Positions 8,724 to 20,667 of a stretch of 44,146 nucleotides of DNA are shown here, piece by piece (position 1 is the stretch's first letter; each line of letters starts with the position of its first letter). Origin of the DNA: Nitrospinaceae bacterium. Its GTDB lineage: Bacteria; Nitrospinota; Nitrospinia; Nitrospinales; VA-1. A model generated the notes under the pieces. The model did not search any database, was not told the origin of the DNA, and was given only the letters and a program-made list of their open reading frames with translations. Made by a program: the position numbers and the translations under genes. The stretch is taken from positions 1 to 44,146 of the forward strand of contig JAJDAZ010000046.1 in NCBI GenBank assembly GCA_029261595.1. The letters run 5' to 3'.

Positions 8724-9065
8724 ATGAAAAAAGAATCCGAAGCGATTTTATTGCGAATTTTTATCGGAGAATCAGACAAGTACGAAGGAAAGCTTCTTTA
8801 CAAATATCTGATCGAATTGTTCCGGAAAGAAGGACTGGCCGGCGTGACCGTATTGCGGGGGATAGCAGGATTCGGCAAATCCAGCCATTTACACACCACC
8901 TCCATACTGAGGCTTTCCACCGATTTGCCCATCGTCGTTGAAGTGGCGGACAAAAAAGAAAATATAGAAAAAATCAAACCCCAACTGGACAGGGTGATCG
9001 AGCAAGGACTCATCACGGAAGAAAAGGTCAAAATCGTGCTCTATGAGGGCAACCCAAAGGAATAA
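8724..9065 (+). CDS. DUF190 family protein, CrcB companion
   Basis: The 113-residue cytoplasmic protein has the DUF190 pattern: LLRIFIGESDKY at the start, GLAGVTVLRGIAGFGKSS in the middle, LPIVVEVAD and a final beta-strand segment VKIVLYEG. The fold is a PII-like ferredoxin barrel that may bind a nucleotide or anion. Its role beside fluoride channels is not settled in the literature I know. ATG 8724 is preferred over GTG 8712, because the G-rich GGGGTGGGA just upstream can then act as the ribosome site. It is coupled to crcB. Confidence 0.88.
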   Translation: MKKESEAILLRIFIGESDKYEGKLLYKYLIELFRKEGLAGVTVLRGIAGFGKSSHLHTTSILRLSTDLPIVVEVADKKENIEKIKPQLDRVIEQGLITEEKVKIVLYEGNPKE

Positions 9066-9165
9066 ATTCCCAACCCTTAGACATTGAATTGCAGAGTGAA
9101 TGCAGGAATTTTGCCGCAGGTCAAACTCACCCTCAAAAGCCTGCCGCTCAGTGGGATCGAGTGTC

Positions 9166-12354
<3,189 letters not shown>

Positions 12355-14118
12355 TCAATGGTCGTGAGTGGCGGATGATTTTTCGATTTCGGCTTTCACC
12401 GCGAAACTGTTGTGCTCCACATATTGTTCCCCCTTTGACAACCCCTGTAACACTTCAATTTTTTTTCCGTCGCTTTCCCCCATCTCCAAAGGCCGGGCTT
12501 CGAAAAGATTGCCGTATTTGACGAACACCACTGACCAGTCGCGGATCGTTTGAATAGCTTCCACTGAAACGGCAAGCGGAACGGTGCGCTCCTGGAGAAC
12601 CAGTTCCACCGCAACGAAGGATCCGGGACGCCAGCTTTTATCGGGATTCGATATCACCACCCGTCCGGTTACCATCCTGGTTTTTTCGTCCACGATCGAA
12701 TCGAGATAGGTCAGTTTTCCCTCGGCTTTCATGCCCAGGTTGTCATCCATCACTAAAACGGTTTGTCTGCGTTTTACGTATTTAAGATCTTTGGCTGGAA
12801 TGGAGATATTCACCCAAACGTTCGAGAAATCAGCCAGGAGAAAAACCGCGTCGTCTTTTTTTACCGCTTCCCCGGTGGTCAGGTGTTTTTTAATGATGAA
12901 TCCTTCAAGCGGGGATTTCAACTCATGCTGGGTGAAAACGTTTCCTGTTTGATTGGTCAACGTGTTTATTTCAGTTTGAGTCAGGCCGAGCGCATAAAGT
13001 TTTTGTCTTGCGGTCTGAAGATTGAATTGTTCCATTTCCATGGTCCGTTTTTTTTGCGACACCTGCCAGGGCCCGTCGTACGCAATTTTTTCGCGCAGAG
13101 CAACGTATCGGGCCTCCGCGCTCTTATAGTCCTCCTCGGCCAGCAAATATTCGGACTCAGAGGATATGCCCTTGCTAAACAGATTTTTTTCCCGCAGATA
13201 AACGGATTTTGCGAGTTTTAATTTTGCATACGCGGGGATGAGCAACTCTCGACTTTTCCCTATTTGCAGATCTTTGAGGCCAGCATAAACTTTTTCCAAA
13301 TCCAGTTCCTGCTCCAGAAGGTCCAGCATCCGGGAGGTGTTTTCAAACAGGATGGATTCTCTTGACAGGTCCATTTTGGCTAAATCAGCATTTTTAACCG
13401 TTCCAAGATAATTGATTTTTGCGTCGGCCAATTCTCGGCTTTCAAGCACAGCCAGAACTTCCCCTTCAGTCACTTTATCCCCCAGGTCCTTAAAAACCTT
13501 TTTCACCACTCCATCCAATCTGGGAACCACATGAACGACTTTTTCTTCATTCAGACCGATTTCGCCAGTCAACCTGAGAACGCGGGTCAATTTTGCAGGA
13601 CCCGCACGTGCAATCGTGATACCGGCGTTCGCGACGGCTTCCTCGGGAAGTTCGGCCCTTGCTTCTATTTGAGAAAATTCCCAATCATAGGTTTGATCCT
13701 TCCACCGGGCTTCGATTTTCACATCAAAGGAATGCGGTTCGACGACGATCTTGTCCCCAATAAGATAATCCCCCAGGGGTTTGAAATGAACTTTGTCCAC
13801 CCGGTCCAGCCGATGCAATTGGATGGTCAGACCCACATCCGCAAGGGAGATCGAACTTCCTGAAGAATCCGTGAAATACACTCGAAACTGCGGGGGCACA
13901 CCCTTTTCATAGATTTTGACCTCCACCTGCAAATCGTTTTTAGAAAATAACCACCCTCCGTGTTTTCCCCTAGGAATGGATCCGTCCTGTTCAGATAGGG
14001 CGTGCGGCCCACCGGCCCCTGGCTTCATAGAAGAGGGGTTCATATTCAAAATGACCAAAGCCAAAAGCGCTCCCACCGTGAGGATCACAATGACGGGGGT
14101 AGAGAATATATTCTTCAT
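12355..14118 (-). CDS. czcB: Heavy-metal efflux periplasmic adaptor, CzcB-type membrane fusion protein
   Basis: The 587-residue adaptor has an N-terminal membrane anchor (about residues 6-27) followed by an extra beta domain opening HGGWLFSKND, seen in long CzcB-like adaptors. The lipoyl half-motifs (VVHVVPRLDGVV and SPLEGFIIKK) flank a long alpha-helical hairpin, and beta-barrel and membrane-proximal domains follow. It ends in THDH, which could bind metal. It bridges the CzcA pump and the TolC-type channel. The ATG overlaps the stop of the channel gene by 4 bp (14115-14118), so the two are translationally coupled. Confidence 0.9.
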   Translation of the reverse strand: MKNIFSTPVIVILTVGALLALVILNMNPSSMKPGAGGPHALSEQDGSIPRGKHGGWLFSKNDLQVEVKIYEKGVPPQFRVYFTDSSGSSISLADVGLTIQLHRLDRVDKVHFKPLGDYLIGDKIVVEPHSFDVKIEARWKDQTYDWEFSQIEARAELPEEAVANAGITIARAGPAKLTRVLRLTGEIGLNEEKVVHVVPRLDGVVKKVFKDLGDKVTEGEVLAVLESRELADAKINYLGTVKNADLAKMDLSRESILFENTSRMLDLLEQELDLEKVYAGLKDLQIGKSRELLIPAYAKLKLAKSVYLREKNLFSKGISSESEYLLAEEDYKSAEARYVALREKIAYDGPWQVSQKKRTMEMEQFNLQTARQKLYALGLTQTEINTLTNQTGNVFTQHELKSPLEGFIIKKHLTTGEAVKKDDAVFLLADFSNVWVNISIPAKDLKYVKRRQTVLVMDDNLGMKAEGKLTYLDSIVDEKTRMVTGRVVISNPDKSWRPGSFVAVELVLQERTVPLAVSVEAIQTIRDWSVVFVKYGNLFEARPLEMGESDGKKIEVLQGLSKGEQYVEHNSFAVKAEIEKSSATHDH

Positions 14119-15440
14119 GGCTTTTCCCCTTGCTCCGGTTGGGCTGGAGACTCGTTGACGGGCGCCAGGGGTTCCCCAATGAGACGCTCCACATCCGCGA
14201 CCGCCTTGTGGTGATCCGCCAGAGCCTCAAGGTATTGCCCGTGACCTTCGAAATAGGTTTTCTGACTGTCTAGGACATCCAGGTAACCGAACTTGCCGAA
14301 ACGGTAGCCTTCATTGATTCCCTCAAAGGCTTTTTTTGCTCCAGGAAGAATTTTATTTTTAATGGCAAGCACCTTGGAGTGGGTGAAATTCACCGTGTTG
14401 TACACTCCCAATAGATTTTTTTTAATCCTTATTTCCGCCGCACGTTTTTGGGCATTGGCTTTGGCCAGTTTGTGACGAGCTTCGCGGATGGAGCCCTGGT
14501 TGCGGTCAAACAATTGCAAGGGCAGGGAAAACCCTACTACCAGGGCGTTGTCGTCTGTTTCCTCGATGCGCCGGAAACCTCCCGATAGTTTCAGGTTCGG
14601 GATTCTTTTGGTGAGTTCCTTATCCACAACGGCCTGCCTTTGTTCTAATTCCGTGGCCCACCTTTGAAGATCGGGATTGCCTTCCGCACGACTCATCAAC
14701 TGCTCAAGAGTGGGTAACGGAGAAATTGCAAAAAAGTTCCCCAGAGCGGATTCAAACTGTGGCTCAGCGCTTCCCCAGAGAACGGACAAACTTCTGCGCG
14801 CCATTTCCAACTCACGGTTTTCTTTTGCCAGTTGAATCCGCATGGTGGAAAGGGAAATTTCCGCTTTGGTTTGTTCCAGAGGGGCCACTTTTCCCGCCTT
14901 GACCCTCTCGGTCACCGCGTTCACGAAATTTTCCCCGAGAACTGTGAGGCTTTCCGCCAGCAACACATGCTGCTGGGCTTTCAAAACATCGGCATAGGCT
15001 TTGGAAACCTCGGTCAATATATCCATGCGCTTGGTTTCATAATCCCAGCCCGCCAGTTTTCCGAAAAGATCATTGGCTCGCAATCGAGCCCCTCTTTTTC
15101 CACCCAATTCTACTAACTGGCTGAGTTGAATGGTTGTTTGCGACTGGTCAAACCCATTAAAATTTCCGGAGCCTGCAACATCTTCCACCCGGATTTCCAG
15201 TTGCGGATTGGGCAAAAGGCCCGATTGCAAAGCGCGGGCTTCCCGGGCACGCTGTTCCCAGGCAAACGCATCCAGCTCTGGGTTTTGCAGCAACGCCAAG
15301 GAAAGGGCCTTTTGCAGGGTGATCGGCCTTTTTGGATCCTGGGTGAGTTCAATCAAACCTTCGGTGACCGCAAAACCTGTATAGGGAAGCATGACGAGTA
15401 ATAACAGGTTCAGCTTCACAAGGATTAACAATCGTTTCAT
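14115..15440 (-). CDS. czcC: TolC-family outer-membrane efflux channel, CzcC-type
   Basis: The 441-residue protein has a signal peptide (ending around GFA) and the repeated TolC-family arrangement of long helices and two strand pairs, including LQKALSLALLQNPEL near residue 45 and a second copy of the helical repeat after residue 240. Trimeric members form the outer-membrane duct of tripartite pumps. It overlaps the adaptor gene downstream and follows the His-rich protein gene by 145 bp. Specificity for metals is inferred from the partner pump. Confidence 0.9.
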   Translation of the reverse strand: MKRLLILVKLNLLLLVMLPYTGFAVTEGLIELTQDPKRPITLQKALSLALLQNPELDAFAWEQRAREARALQSGLLPNPQLEIRVEDVAGSGNFNGFDQSQTTIQLSQLVELGGKRGARLRANDLFGKLAGWDYETKRMDILTEVSKAYADVLKAQQHVLLAESLTVLGENFVNAVTERVKAGKVAPLEQTKAEISLSTMRIQLAKENRELEMARRSLSVLWGSAEPQFESALGNFFAISPLPTLEQLMSRAEGNPDLQRWATELEQRQAVVDKELTKRIPNLKLSGGFRRIEETDDNALVVGFSLPLQLFDRNQGSIREARHKLAKANAQKRAAEIRIKKNLLGVYNTVNFTHSKVLAIKNKILPGAKKAFEGINEGYRFGKFGYLDVLDSQKTYFEGHGQYLEALADHHKAVADVERLIGEPLAPVNESPAQPEQGEKP

Positions 15441-15585
15441 AGATTATTTCCCCGATAAATTAGGCACACACTGACCACAACACATCATTGCCAAAGGCAA
15501 GGACCGGCAGAGGTCGTTATAGAAGGAGCCGGAATCAGGTCTCTTCTCGTGCTAAAAAAATTTCAGTGGTTTTTGGAATAACGTA

Positions 15586-16038
15586 TCAAACGAAAGAAAA
15601 GGGCGGGGAACGCTCCTTAGGGGAATCAGCTATACCGGAACTTTCAAATGTTATGCGGTCAGGTGGTTGGAAGTGAACCCTGGTGGGTTCGAAAGCGATA
15701 AAAAGTTTTTGAACATTTCCGCTTTTAGAAATCTTGAAGCTTTTTACCGGATTGCCGTTAGATTTTAGCAGGTTGAAATCAAAATAATTTGCGCCGGTAT
15801 CGGCGTCTGAGTGCGAATGGTGCTCTCCCTCCTGCCAGGGGTTGGCGGAATCATGATGGATTAATTCAACAAATCCGCTCAACTCATTCGAATGAAAATG
15901 CCCTTGATGGGTGTGCGGGGATAATTCGCTGTGATGGGTGTGAGAATTGCCCGGATGATAGTGGAAAAATGGCAACCCCACCAAAAGCAGAACCAATGGA
16001 AAGATAAGCCAAAATATTCTTTTGGAAAAATCAGCCAT
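15586..16038 (-). CDS. Small His-rich periplasmic or membrane-anchored protein heading the metal-efflux operon
   Basis: The 150-residue product has one N-terminal hydrophobic segment (about residues 8-24), then a His-dense stretch (about residues 26-75) with HYHPGNSHTHHSE, HTHQGHFH, HHD and EHHSHSD clusters, then a short beta-rich tail. I do not recognise a family. His clusters of this kind usually bind Zn, Ni, Co or Cu, and its place before the efflux genes suggests a periplasmic metal buffer or sensor, comparable in position to CzcI/CnrX-type proteins but not shown to be related. ATG 16038 is chosen; GTG 16047 is in frame just upstream and neither has a clear Shine-Dalgarno. Confidence 0.75.
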   Translation of the reverse strand: MADFSKRIFWLIFPLVLLLVGLPFFHYHPGNSHTHHSELSPHTHQGHFHSNELSGFVELIHHDSANPWQEGEHHSHSDADTGANYFDFNLLKSNGNPVKSFKISKSGNVQKLFIAFEPTRVHFQPPDRITFESSGIADSPKERSPPFSFV

Positions 16039-16080
16039 AATCAACACAACATTACCGGTTCGATTTTTAAGATGATTTTC

Positions 16081-16109
16081 ATTATAGGTAAAAAAATTTT
16101 AAAAATCTA
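16081..16109 (-). promoter_or_regulatory. Candidate promoter of the His-rich/czc operon
   Basis: On the minus strand a perfect TATAAT (16086-16081) lies 17 bp from a weak -35, TAGATT (16109-16104). The predicted leader is about 36 nt. Confidence 0.4.
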
Positions 16110-16125
16110 TACTTTTATTATTGAT

Positions 16126-16139
16126 ATAACATGGGTTAT
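16126..16139. promoter_or_regulatory. Short inverted repeat upstream of the czc promoter, possible operator
   Basis: ATAAC-ATGG-GTTAT forms a 5-bp inverted repeat 17 bp upstream of the candidate -35 box. Position suits a metal-responsive regulator, but the arms are short and no regulator gene lies beside it. Confidence 0.25.
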
Positions 16140-16340
16140 CCGTTCAGCTAAAATCCTTTCATGATCAAACGTTCAACCTGATCGCCTGAGCCAAAAATTC
16201 CGGAATGCATATTTCCCTTTTATCTGTTTGACCAATTTTTCTATCAGGTACACACAAACTAACGGTTTTCCGTTCAGGGTCCATCTTCCTTAGGGCTGAG
16301 GGATTCCGCTGGGCATTACGTGTGTGATTCATAAACATCG

Positions 16341-16408
16341 TTTCAGGTTAAAGTTGTTTAAAACCTGAAAGGAGGAGGATGCTTATGAATAACACAAGAC
16401 AGCTTTAA
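16341..16408 (+). promoter_or_regulatory. Hairpin plus strong Shine-Dalgarno and nine-codon ORF
   Basis: TTTCAGGTT (16341-16349) and AACCTGAAA (16362-16370) form a perfect 9-bp stem; three more AAA/TTT pairs can extend it around a GTTG loop. Immediately after comes GGAGGAGG, then ATG 16379 opening a frame MLMNNTRQL that stops at 16408. The hairpin abuts the ribosome site, as in leader or attenuator elements, but no gene follows on this strand except tRNA-Arg 560 bp away. Confidence 0.4.
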
Positions 16409-16467
16409 TTAGGTTTTTTGTTGGAGTTCCCGAACTTTTTCTATTTGGCTACATTTTTAAATTAATA

Positions 16468-16486
16468 TTCCCAAACTAAGTGCAAC
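16468..16486 (-). repeat. TTAGTTTGGGA repeat, inverted copy
   Basis: The minus strand reads GTTGCACTTAGTTTGGGAA. It matches the plus-strand copy at 17142-17160 in 17 of 19 bases, so the tRNA gene sits inside an imperfect inverted repeat. Confidence 0.6.
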
Positions 16487-16520
16487 AAAACCCTCTATAT
16501 CAACCCTTTTCAAATTTCAT

Positions 16521-16532
16521 TTAGTTTGGGAT
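16521..16532 (+). repeat. TTAGTTTGGGAT repeat, direct copy
   Basis: This 12-base match is identical to 17149-17160. With its upstream bases it also matches 17124-17138 in 14 of 15 positions (TCATTTA[GA]TTTGGGA). Confidence 0.55.
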
Positions 16533-16970
16533 AAAAATAATTCCATTCCCACCCACCCCCTTTAAATGTCCTACTTTTCGCCACTTTTTCCCGGCATTTC
16601 CCGTTTATCATTAAATCCCATATTAAATGAAACTTTATAATTGCACACCTGATTTGCCAGCCTATCATGTGGTTAATTTTTGCGCAAAATAGAAATTTTG
16701 ACCCGAGAAAAATCGAAGGACCTAAGTTTCGGTAAAACGGACGAACTCTCAATCTGGCCAAAAGTAGGGCTATAACAGGGCAGAGTGGCAATGAATAAAT
16801 GCTTTGATTGATTCCCCTTTGGAAAACTATTACAATCCCTTGTTCTGGATTGGCATAAACACTCGAATAATTCAGTCATCCCACAAAAAGTGGGACTATA
16901 GTGGGACAAAAAATATTTTCAGATTATCTCTCTCCAATTAAAACTACATAACTTATTGAAATAAAACAAT

Positions 16971-17047
<77 letters not shown>

Positions 17048-17055
17048 TTTAAAAC

Positions 17056-17080
17056 AAGGAGTTAGCGTAGCCCCTTTTTT
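17056..17080 (+). terminator. Rho-independent terminator of tRNA-Arg
   Basis: AAGGAGTTA and TAGCCCCTT pair around a GCG loop (one A-C mismatch, one G-T pair) and are followed by a run of Ts to 17080, 9 bp after the tRNA. Confidence 0.65.
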
Positions 17081-17123
17081 GTCGACTATGTTGATGGAAG
17101 GTCGACACGCCTTGTATAGCCGC

Positions 17124-17160
17124 TCATTTAATTTGGGAAAAGTTGCAGTTAGTTTGGGAT
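17124..17160 (+). repeat. Two further TTTGGGA repeat copies downstream of tRNA-Arg
   Basis: TCATTTAATTTGGGA at 17124-17138 and GTTGCAGTTAGTTTGGGAT at 17142-17160 lie in direct order. Closely spaced copies on both sides of a tRNA resemble integrase arm-type sites or the multiple terminal repeats of IS21-like elements. Confidence 0.5.
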
Positions 17161-17248
17161 GAAAAAACCCGGAACGGATTTTTCTGGGTGTTTCCCGGCA
17201 GCCTAAAGTGGAATGCTTGGGTATTTTAGGTTATAAAAAGGAAAGGGT

Positions 17249-17271
17249 CCCCGTAGCGGGATGCTACGGGG
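17249..17271. other. Strong 9-bp hairpin downstream of the polysaccharide-export gene
   Basis: CCCCGTAGC (17249-17257) and GCTACGGGG (17263-17271) pair perfectly around a 5-nt loop. On the minus strand a pyrimidine-rich CCCTTTCCTTTTT follows, so it may end transcripts of the export gene 145 bp upstream. A smaller GGCA/TGCC stem lies next to it. Confidence 0.4.
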
Positions 17272-17416
17272 GAATTGCTGGGCATAGCTTTGCCTGGTCT
17301 CAGAAAAAACTAATTTTTTCAAGGATGACCATTTAATGGGGCAGGCACATATTGTCTTGCATTTTTCGAAGGTCTATTTTCTAAACCCGCGCCCCGCAAC
17401 ATAAACTATATGCCCC

Positions 17417-18334
17417 TTAAAAGAAGCTTCGGGGGACGTGGATGATATCTCCTGGCATTAAGGGGATATTTTTAGACAGATCGCCTTCAAAAATCACTTT
17501 ATCCAGTTCCACGTTGATTTTTTCAATTGATTTTCCGGAGCGGGATTTATTTCTCCGATAAACTTTTGTGGCATTTGCTTTAGCGATATCCGTCAAACCC
17601 TCCGCCATCAGGATGGCATCCATGACCGTCATTCCCTCTTGAAAAGTCACGACCTGCGGCTTCTTCACTTCGCCCATCATATTGATTCGAAGGCCAAAAT
17701 TGTTATGAATGAAAACAAGATCGTTGGGTTTCAGCCAGATATTCTGAGTAAAATCATCGTCCTTAACAAGAGCGTGTACATTAATATTCAATTTTTTCCC
17801 ATTCCGCAAAAGGTAGGATTTTCTTAAATCGGCATTTTCCGTAAAACCTTTCACCATTGAAAACAAATGCATGAGGGTAATGGGGCGATTCACTTTATAA
17901 GTTCCCGGCTCAACAACCTCTCCAGCCACCGAAATATTAATGCTGTTGATTCTCTTTACCACCACTGTAACGCTGGCATCGGTGATGTATTTCCTCAATT
18001 GCGTGGTGATCGCATCTTTCAATTGTGCAGGAGTCAATCCTTGAGCTTTTAAATCGCCTATCAACGGGTAGGATATGAGTCCATCAGGGCGAACGGGCAT
18101 CTCTGTGGTCAACTCATCATTTCCCCAAACACTGATTATGAGTTCGTCTTCCGGTCCCAAAACAAATGGATTGTTTTGGTTGATAATCGGGGTGGATGGA
18201 GAAAACCCTTTCTCTAAACTTTTCCCTCCCATTTTTAATTTCCCGGAGAAATCGTTTAAGGGTTCAGCCCCGACCGAATTAAACATCTGTAACCACACCA
18301 AAAACCCAACAATGATCAACGCTTTCATTTTCAT
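17417..18334 (-). CDS. Polysaccharide export protein, Wza-like (Poly_export/SLBB)
   Basis: The 305-residue secreted protein has a signal peptide (about residues 1-22). The Poly_export domain lies at about residues 50-130, containing LGPEDELIISVWGNDELT and the RPDGLISYPLIGDL turn, and two SLBB-type beta-grasp segments follow (SVAGEVVEPGTY and MMGEVKKPQVVTF). Wza-type proteins form the periplasmic and outer-membrane channel for capsule or exopolysaccharide. The start at ATG 18334 has GGGAG upstream; GTG 18343 is an alternative. It follows a barrel of the EPS/PEP-CTERM-associated type on the same strand. No polymerase, flippase or tyrosine kinase is visible nearby, so the pair looks detached from its locus. 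Confidence 0.85.
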   Translation of the reverse strand: MKMKALIIVGFLVWLQMFNSVGAEPLNDFSGKLKMGGKSLEKGFSPSTPIINQNNPFVLGPEDELIISVWGNDELTTEMPVRPDGLISYPLIGDLKAQGLTPAQLKDAITTQLRKYITDASVTVVVKRINSINISVAGEVVEPGTYKVNRPITLMHLFSMVKGFTENADLRKSYLLRNGKKLNINVHALVKDDDFTQNIWLKPNDLVFIHNNFGLRINMMGEVKKPQVVTFQEGMTVMDAILMAEGLTDIAKANATKVYRRNKSRSGKSIEKINVELDKVIFEGDLSKNIPLMPGDIIHVPRSFF

Positions 18335-18431
18335 ACATGCCACTCCCGATTAATGGCTATTATTTGCTCAAGCTACCTAATCAATAAATTACTATGCAGG
18401 AAAATACTAATCCCGGAGTTTGAAAAACCCT

Positions 18432-18453
18432 TCACGTGCGTATTACCACGTGA
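18432..18453. terminator. Possible terminator hairpin between the two export genes
   Basis: TCACGTG and CACGTGA form a 7-bp stem around an 8-nt loop. On the minus strand AGGGTTTTTC follows. It could end part of the upstream barrel transcript, or be a palindromic protein site (CACGTG occurs twice). Confidence 0.35.
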
Positions 18454-18602
18454 GAAAAGAAATATTAACCGGATGGATGCCAAGCCCGGTTAAAACAGCC
18501 TGGATAGTTCTATCTATTTAATATATCAAGCTTTGCTTAGGAAAGGAAATAAAATTAAAGCGTGGGAAGAAATTATTTAGATGCTACAGAGAAAGGTGGG
18601 AA

Positions 18603-19895
18603 CTAAAATTTAGCCGAAACTTCAACCACTCCGATGTTATTCTTGAAATTAGATCTACCAAAGTTGGAGAGATTTTGCTCATATTGATAGCTGGCTCTTG
18701 CATCCAACCACTTTTGGATTTCATATACCAGGGCTGTGGTACCGGAAACCGTGTGGTCAATACGGGTCTTGACCCCTCCATACGTAGTGTCTGGAGCGGA
18801 CCTTCGGTAATCCCGGTGATCGTAACTCGTGTCAACCAACAGGGTGAACTTTTTACCCATTTTCTGAGAAAATCTCAATTCAAGATAGGACAAAATATAT
18901 GACTGGATGAACCCGAAGGACGAGTCAATGACTTCCCGCGAGGCTTCAAAATGGAAGCGGGTTCGTTTGACCGGGCGATAATCCATATCCAGTTGGTACA
19001 CCAGATTCTGACTATTATCCCCTTTAAAATTTTCATACCGCTTGGTATCGAAACCAACCGCAATATTTGCTAAAAACAATGAGGTGGGTTCCCATCTCAT
19101 CGCGAGGAAAATCTGATCCGCATCAGAATCGTCGTTAGTGGGGCTGGGAATTTCATAACGCCGGGCTCTATGATTGTATTTTATGCCGAATGCCGCAAGC
19201 TTAGTCGCCTGCCAGAATAGCGACCCGCCAAAATTGTATTCATCGACATTTTCAACTTTTCTTCCCTGGTATTTCGTGTCTTCCCCGTCCGCCCTTAACT
19301 GCAACTTGAAAATCTTCGAAAGGGCGTAAACTGCATCCACAAAAGCGGCGGTTGTTGTATTGATCTGCCGGTTTCCAATATTGGAATTAAAATCTCGGTT
19401 TGTGCCGCCCGCTCGTTTTTCCCAACTTCCTCCGATCGTCACATCCCCGCGGCCCCCAGGCCCCCCCAGATTGACCCCCCCACCAATCCGGTGGTTGAAA
19501 AAATTCTGGCTTTCGCCTTCCCCGAGGTAGTTTTCATCTCTACCCAGGTAATCGGCATAAAAACCGAAAATTTCACCAGCAGCCCTTTCCAACTCCACTC
19601 TCATAGATGGCTTAAGGGTAAATATAAAATCGTCCGTCCGTCCTTCCGGGATCGTCCCAGGAGGGGTGGATTGGTCGGCCTCTTCAAAAATGTTGGACTC
19701 ATATCTTGATTCGAAAGCCACCCCAGGGTGCAACTTCACCCGCCCTACGCGCATGTCCCCAGGTGCCACAGACACCCCACCCTCATCGTAGAAATCACCA
19801 AAATCCGGAAACGCTTGGGCTGATACTGGAAAAATCAGGAGGATGAGAAGAATCGAAAGTACGGGAATCGAAGATTTAAATAAAGGCTTTACCAT
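18603..19895 (-). CDS. Outer-membrane beta-barrel of the exopolysaccharide/PEP-CTERM-associated type (TIGR03016-like)
   Basis: The 430-residue protein has a clean signal peptide (MVKPLFKSS...SAQA, cut near residue 26) followed by HPGVAFESRYESNIFEE, the opening typical of barrels beside exopolysaccharide and exosortase loci. The rest is strand after strand (FYADYLGRDENY, NHRIGGGVNLG, FAIGKYNHRARRY-like segments), ending VVEVSAKF with a terminal Phe. The start at ATG 19895 has GAGGTGG upstream. The Wza-like gene follows 268 bp downstream on the same strand. It probably works as an outer-membrane exit channel, by analogy rather than a catalytic motif. Confidence 0.7.
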   Translation of the reverse strand: MVKPLFKSSIPVLSILLILLIFPVSAQAFPDFGDFYDEGGVSVAPGDMRVGRVKLHPGVAFESRYESNIFEEADQSTPPGTIPEGRTDDFIFTLKPSMRVELERAAGEIFGFYADYLGRDENYLGEGESQNFFNHRIGGGVNLGGPGGRGDVTIGGSWEKRAGGTNRDFNSNIGNRQINTTTAAFVDAVYALSKIFKLQLRADGEDTKYQGRKVENVDEYNFGGSLFWQATKLAAFGIKYNHRARRYEIPSPTNDDSDADQIFLAMRWEPTSLFLANIAVGFDTKRYENFKGDNSQNLVYQLDMDYRPVKRTRFHFEASREVIDSSFGFIQSYILSYLELRFSQKMGKKFTLLVDTSYDHRDYRRSAPDTTYGGVKTRIDHTVSGTTALVYEIQKWLDARASYQYEQNLSNFGRSNFKNNIGVVEVSAKF

Positions 19896-20667
19896 TACCA
19901 CCTCATTGGGATGAAGACCCATTGTCAAAACTTCCCCCTGACAGAATTAAAGGAATAACCCCAATTTATAGATCGGTTGCAAAATTACAGATCTTTATTA
20001 AGTCGGATAAACGAAAAAATTCAGCGCTGATGGTTGAAAAAGGAGAATTTATCAGCATACCAAAACTGGCAGATTCGCGAATAAAGTCATTCTCCTATCC
20101 AGCTAAACGGGAAGCTTCAATTGAGCCCACCCCACTGGATTAAACCTGTAAAACCCACGAAAACCATCGAAATCTTCCACAAGACCCGAAAACACAGTCG
20201 TTCACAAAAGGGTTTCGGTAAGGGAATACCTATGGGCCGAATTTTAACTTCTTAACTCCAAAGTGTCAATACAAAGAATGCTTCGCTACACGTCCGTTTT
20301 TCAAAACGCTCAACGCCTTGACTTGCAAATAGATACAAAAAAATCCACCTGCAGAATCAGTAGTTATTTTATCAAAAACCGGGTGAAAAAGATAGCTTCT
20401 TTCTTAAATCCGCCCTTTTTTGACTCATTAATTGATTATTTATCAATAAGTTGCCAAACGCCTTGTCCGGATGGCCCCTCCCACCATGTTCAAACGAGCC
20501 GGATTTAATAATTTCAAGTGAATTTAGGGGGGGAACAAAAAATTCGAGGCTCTTTTCCGGCATGCCGATTCAGTAAAAATCCTTTTAGATGAAAAGAGTT
20601 CAGCAACGAAGGGAAAATTATTACGCGCGAAACAGGACCCGAAACCCCGGCAAAACGGCCTGATTTC
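19896..20667. other. Gene-free stretch of about 770 bp
   Basis: Short frames on both strands lack ribosome sites and protein-like composition. The promoter of the barrel gene must lie near 19900-20050, but I see no convincing boxes. No strong hairpin or repeat stands out. Confidence 0.45.

Larger units (their letters stand above)
16140..16970. other. Gene-poor stretch upstream of tRNA-Arg with relic-like repeats
   Basis: Short minus-strand frames at 16510-16791 and 16673-16909 show no domain and no ribosome site. The stretch holds a hairpin plus strong Shine-Dalgarno (16341-16408), copies of a TTAGTTTGGGA motif, and several AAAAGTRGG motifs in both orientations (about 16566-16586, 16756-16780, 16885-16910). 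This composition suggests decayed insertion-element ends. Confidence 0.45.

Noticed and set aside
16693..16707. TTTTGACCCGAG word also present at 29673-29684
   Set aside because: A 12-base match without matching flanks is too short to call a repeat family.
16510..16909. Two short minus-strand frames near tRNA-Arg, considered as integrase remnants
   Set aside because: No catalytic Arg/His/Tyr pattern of a tyrosine recombinase could be seen; kept only as relic-like DNA.
17240..17310. Possible cyclic-di-GMP riboswitch around the GCAAAG-like text on the minus strand
   Set aside because: The conserved core and receptor segments are missing and no gene follows on that strand.
20263..20508. 81-codon plus-strand frame in the gene-free stretch
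   Set aside because: No ribosome site, no family resemblance and low-complexity codon use.
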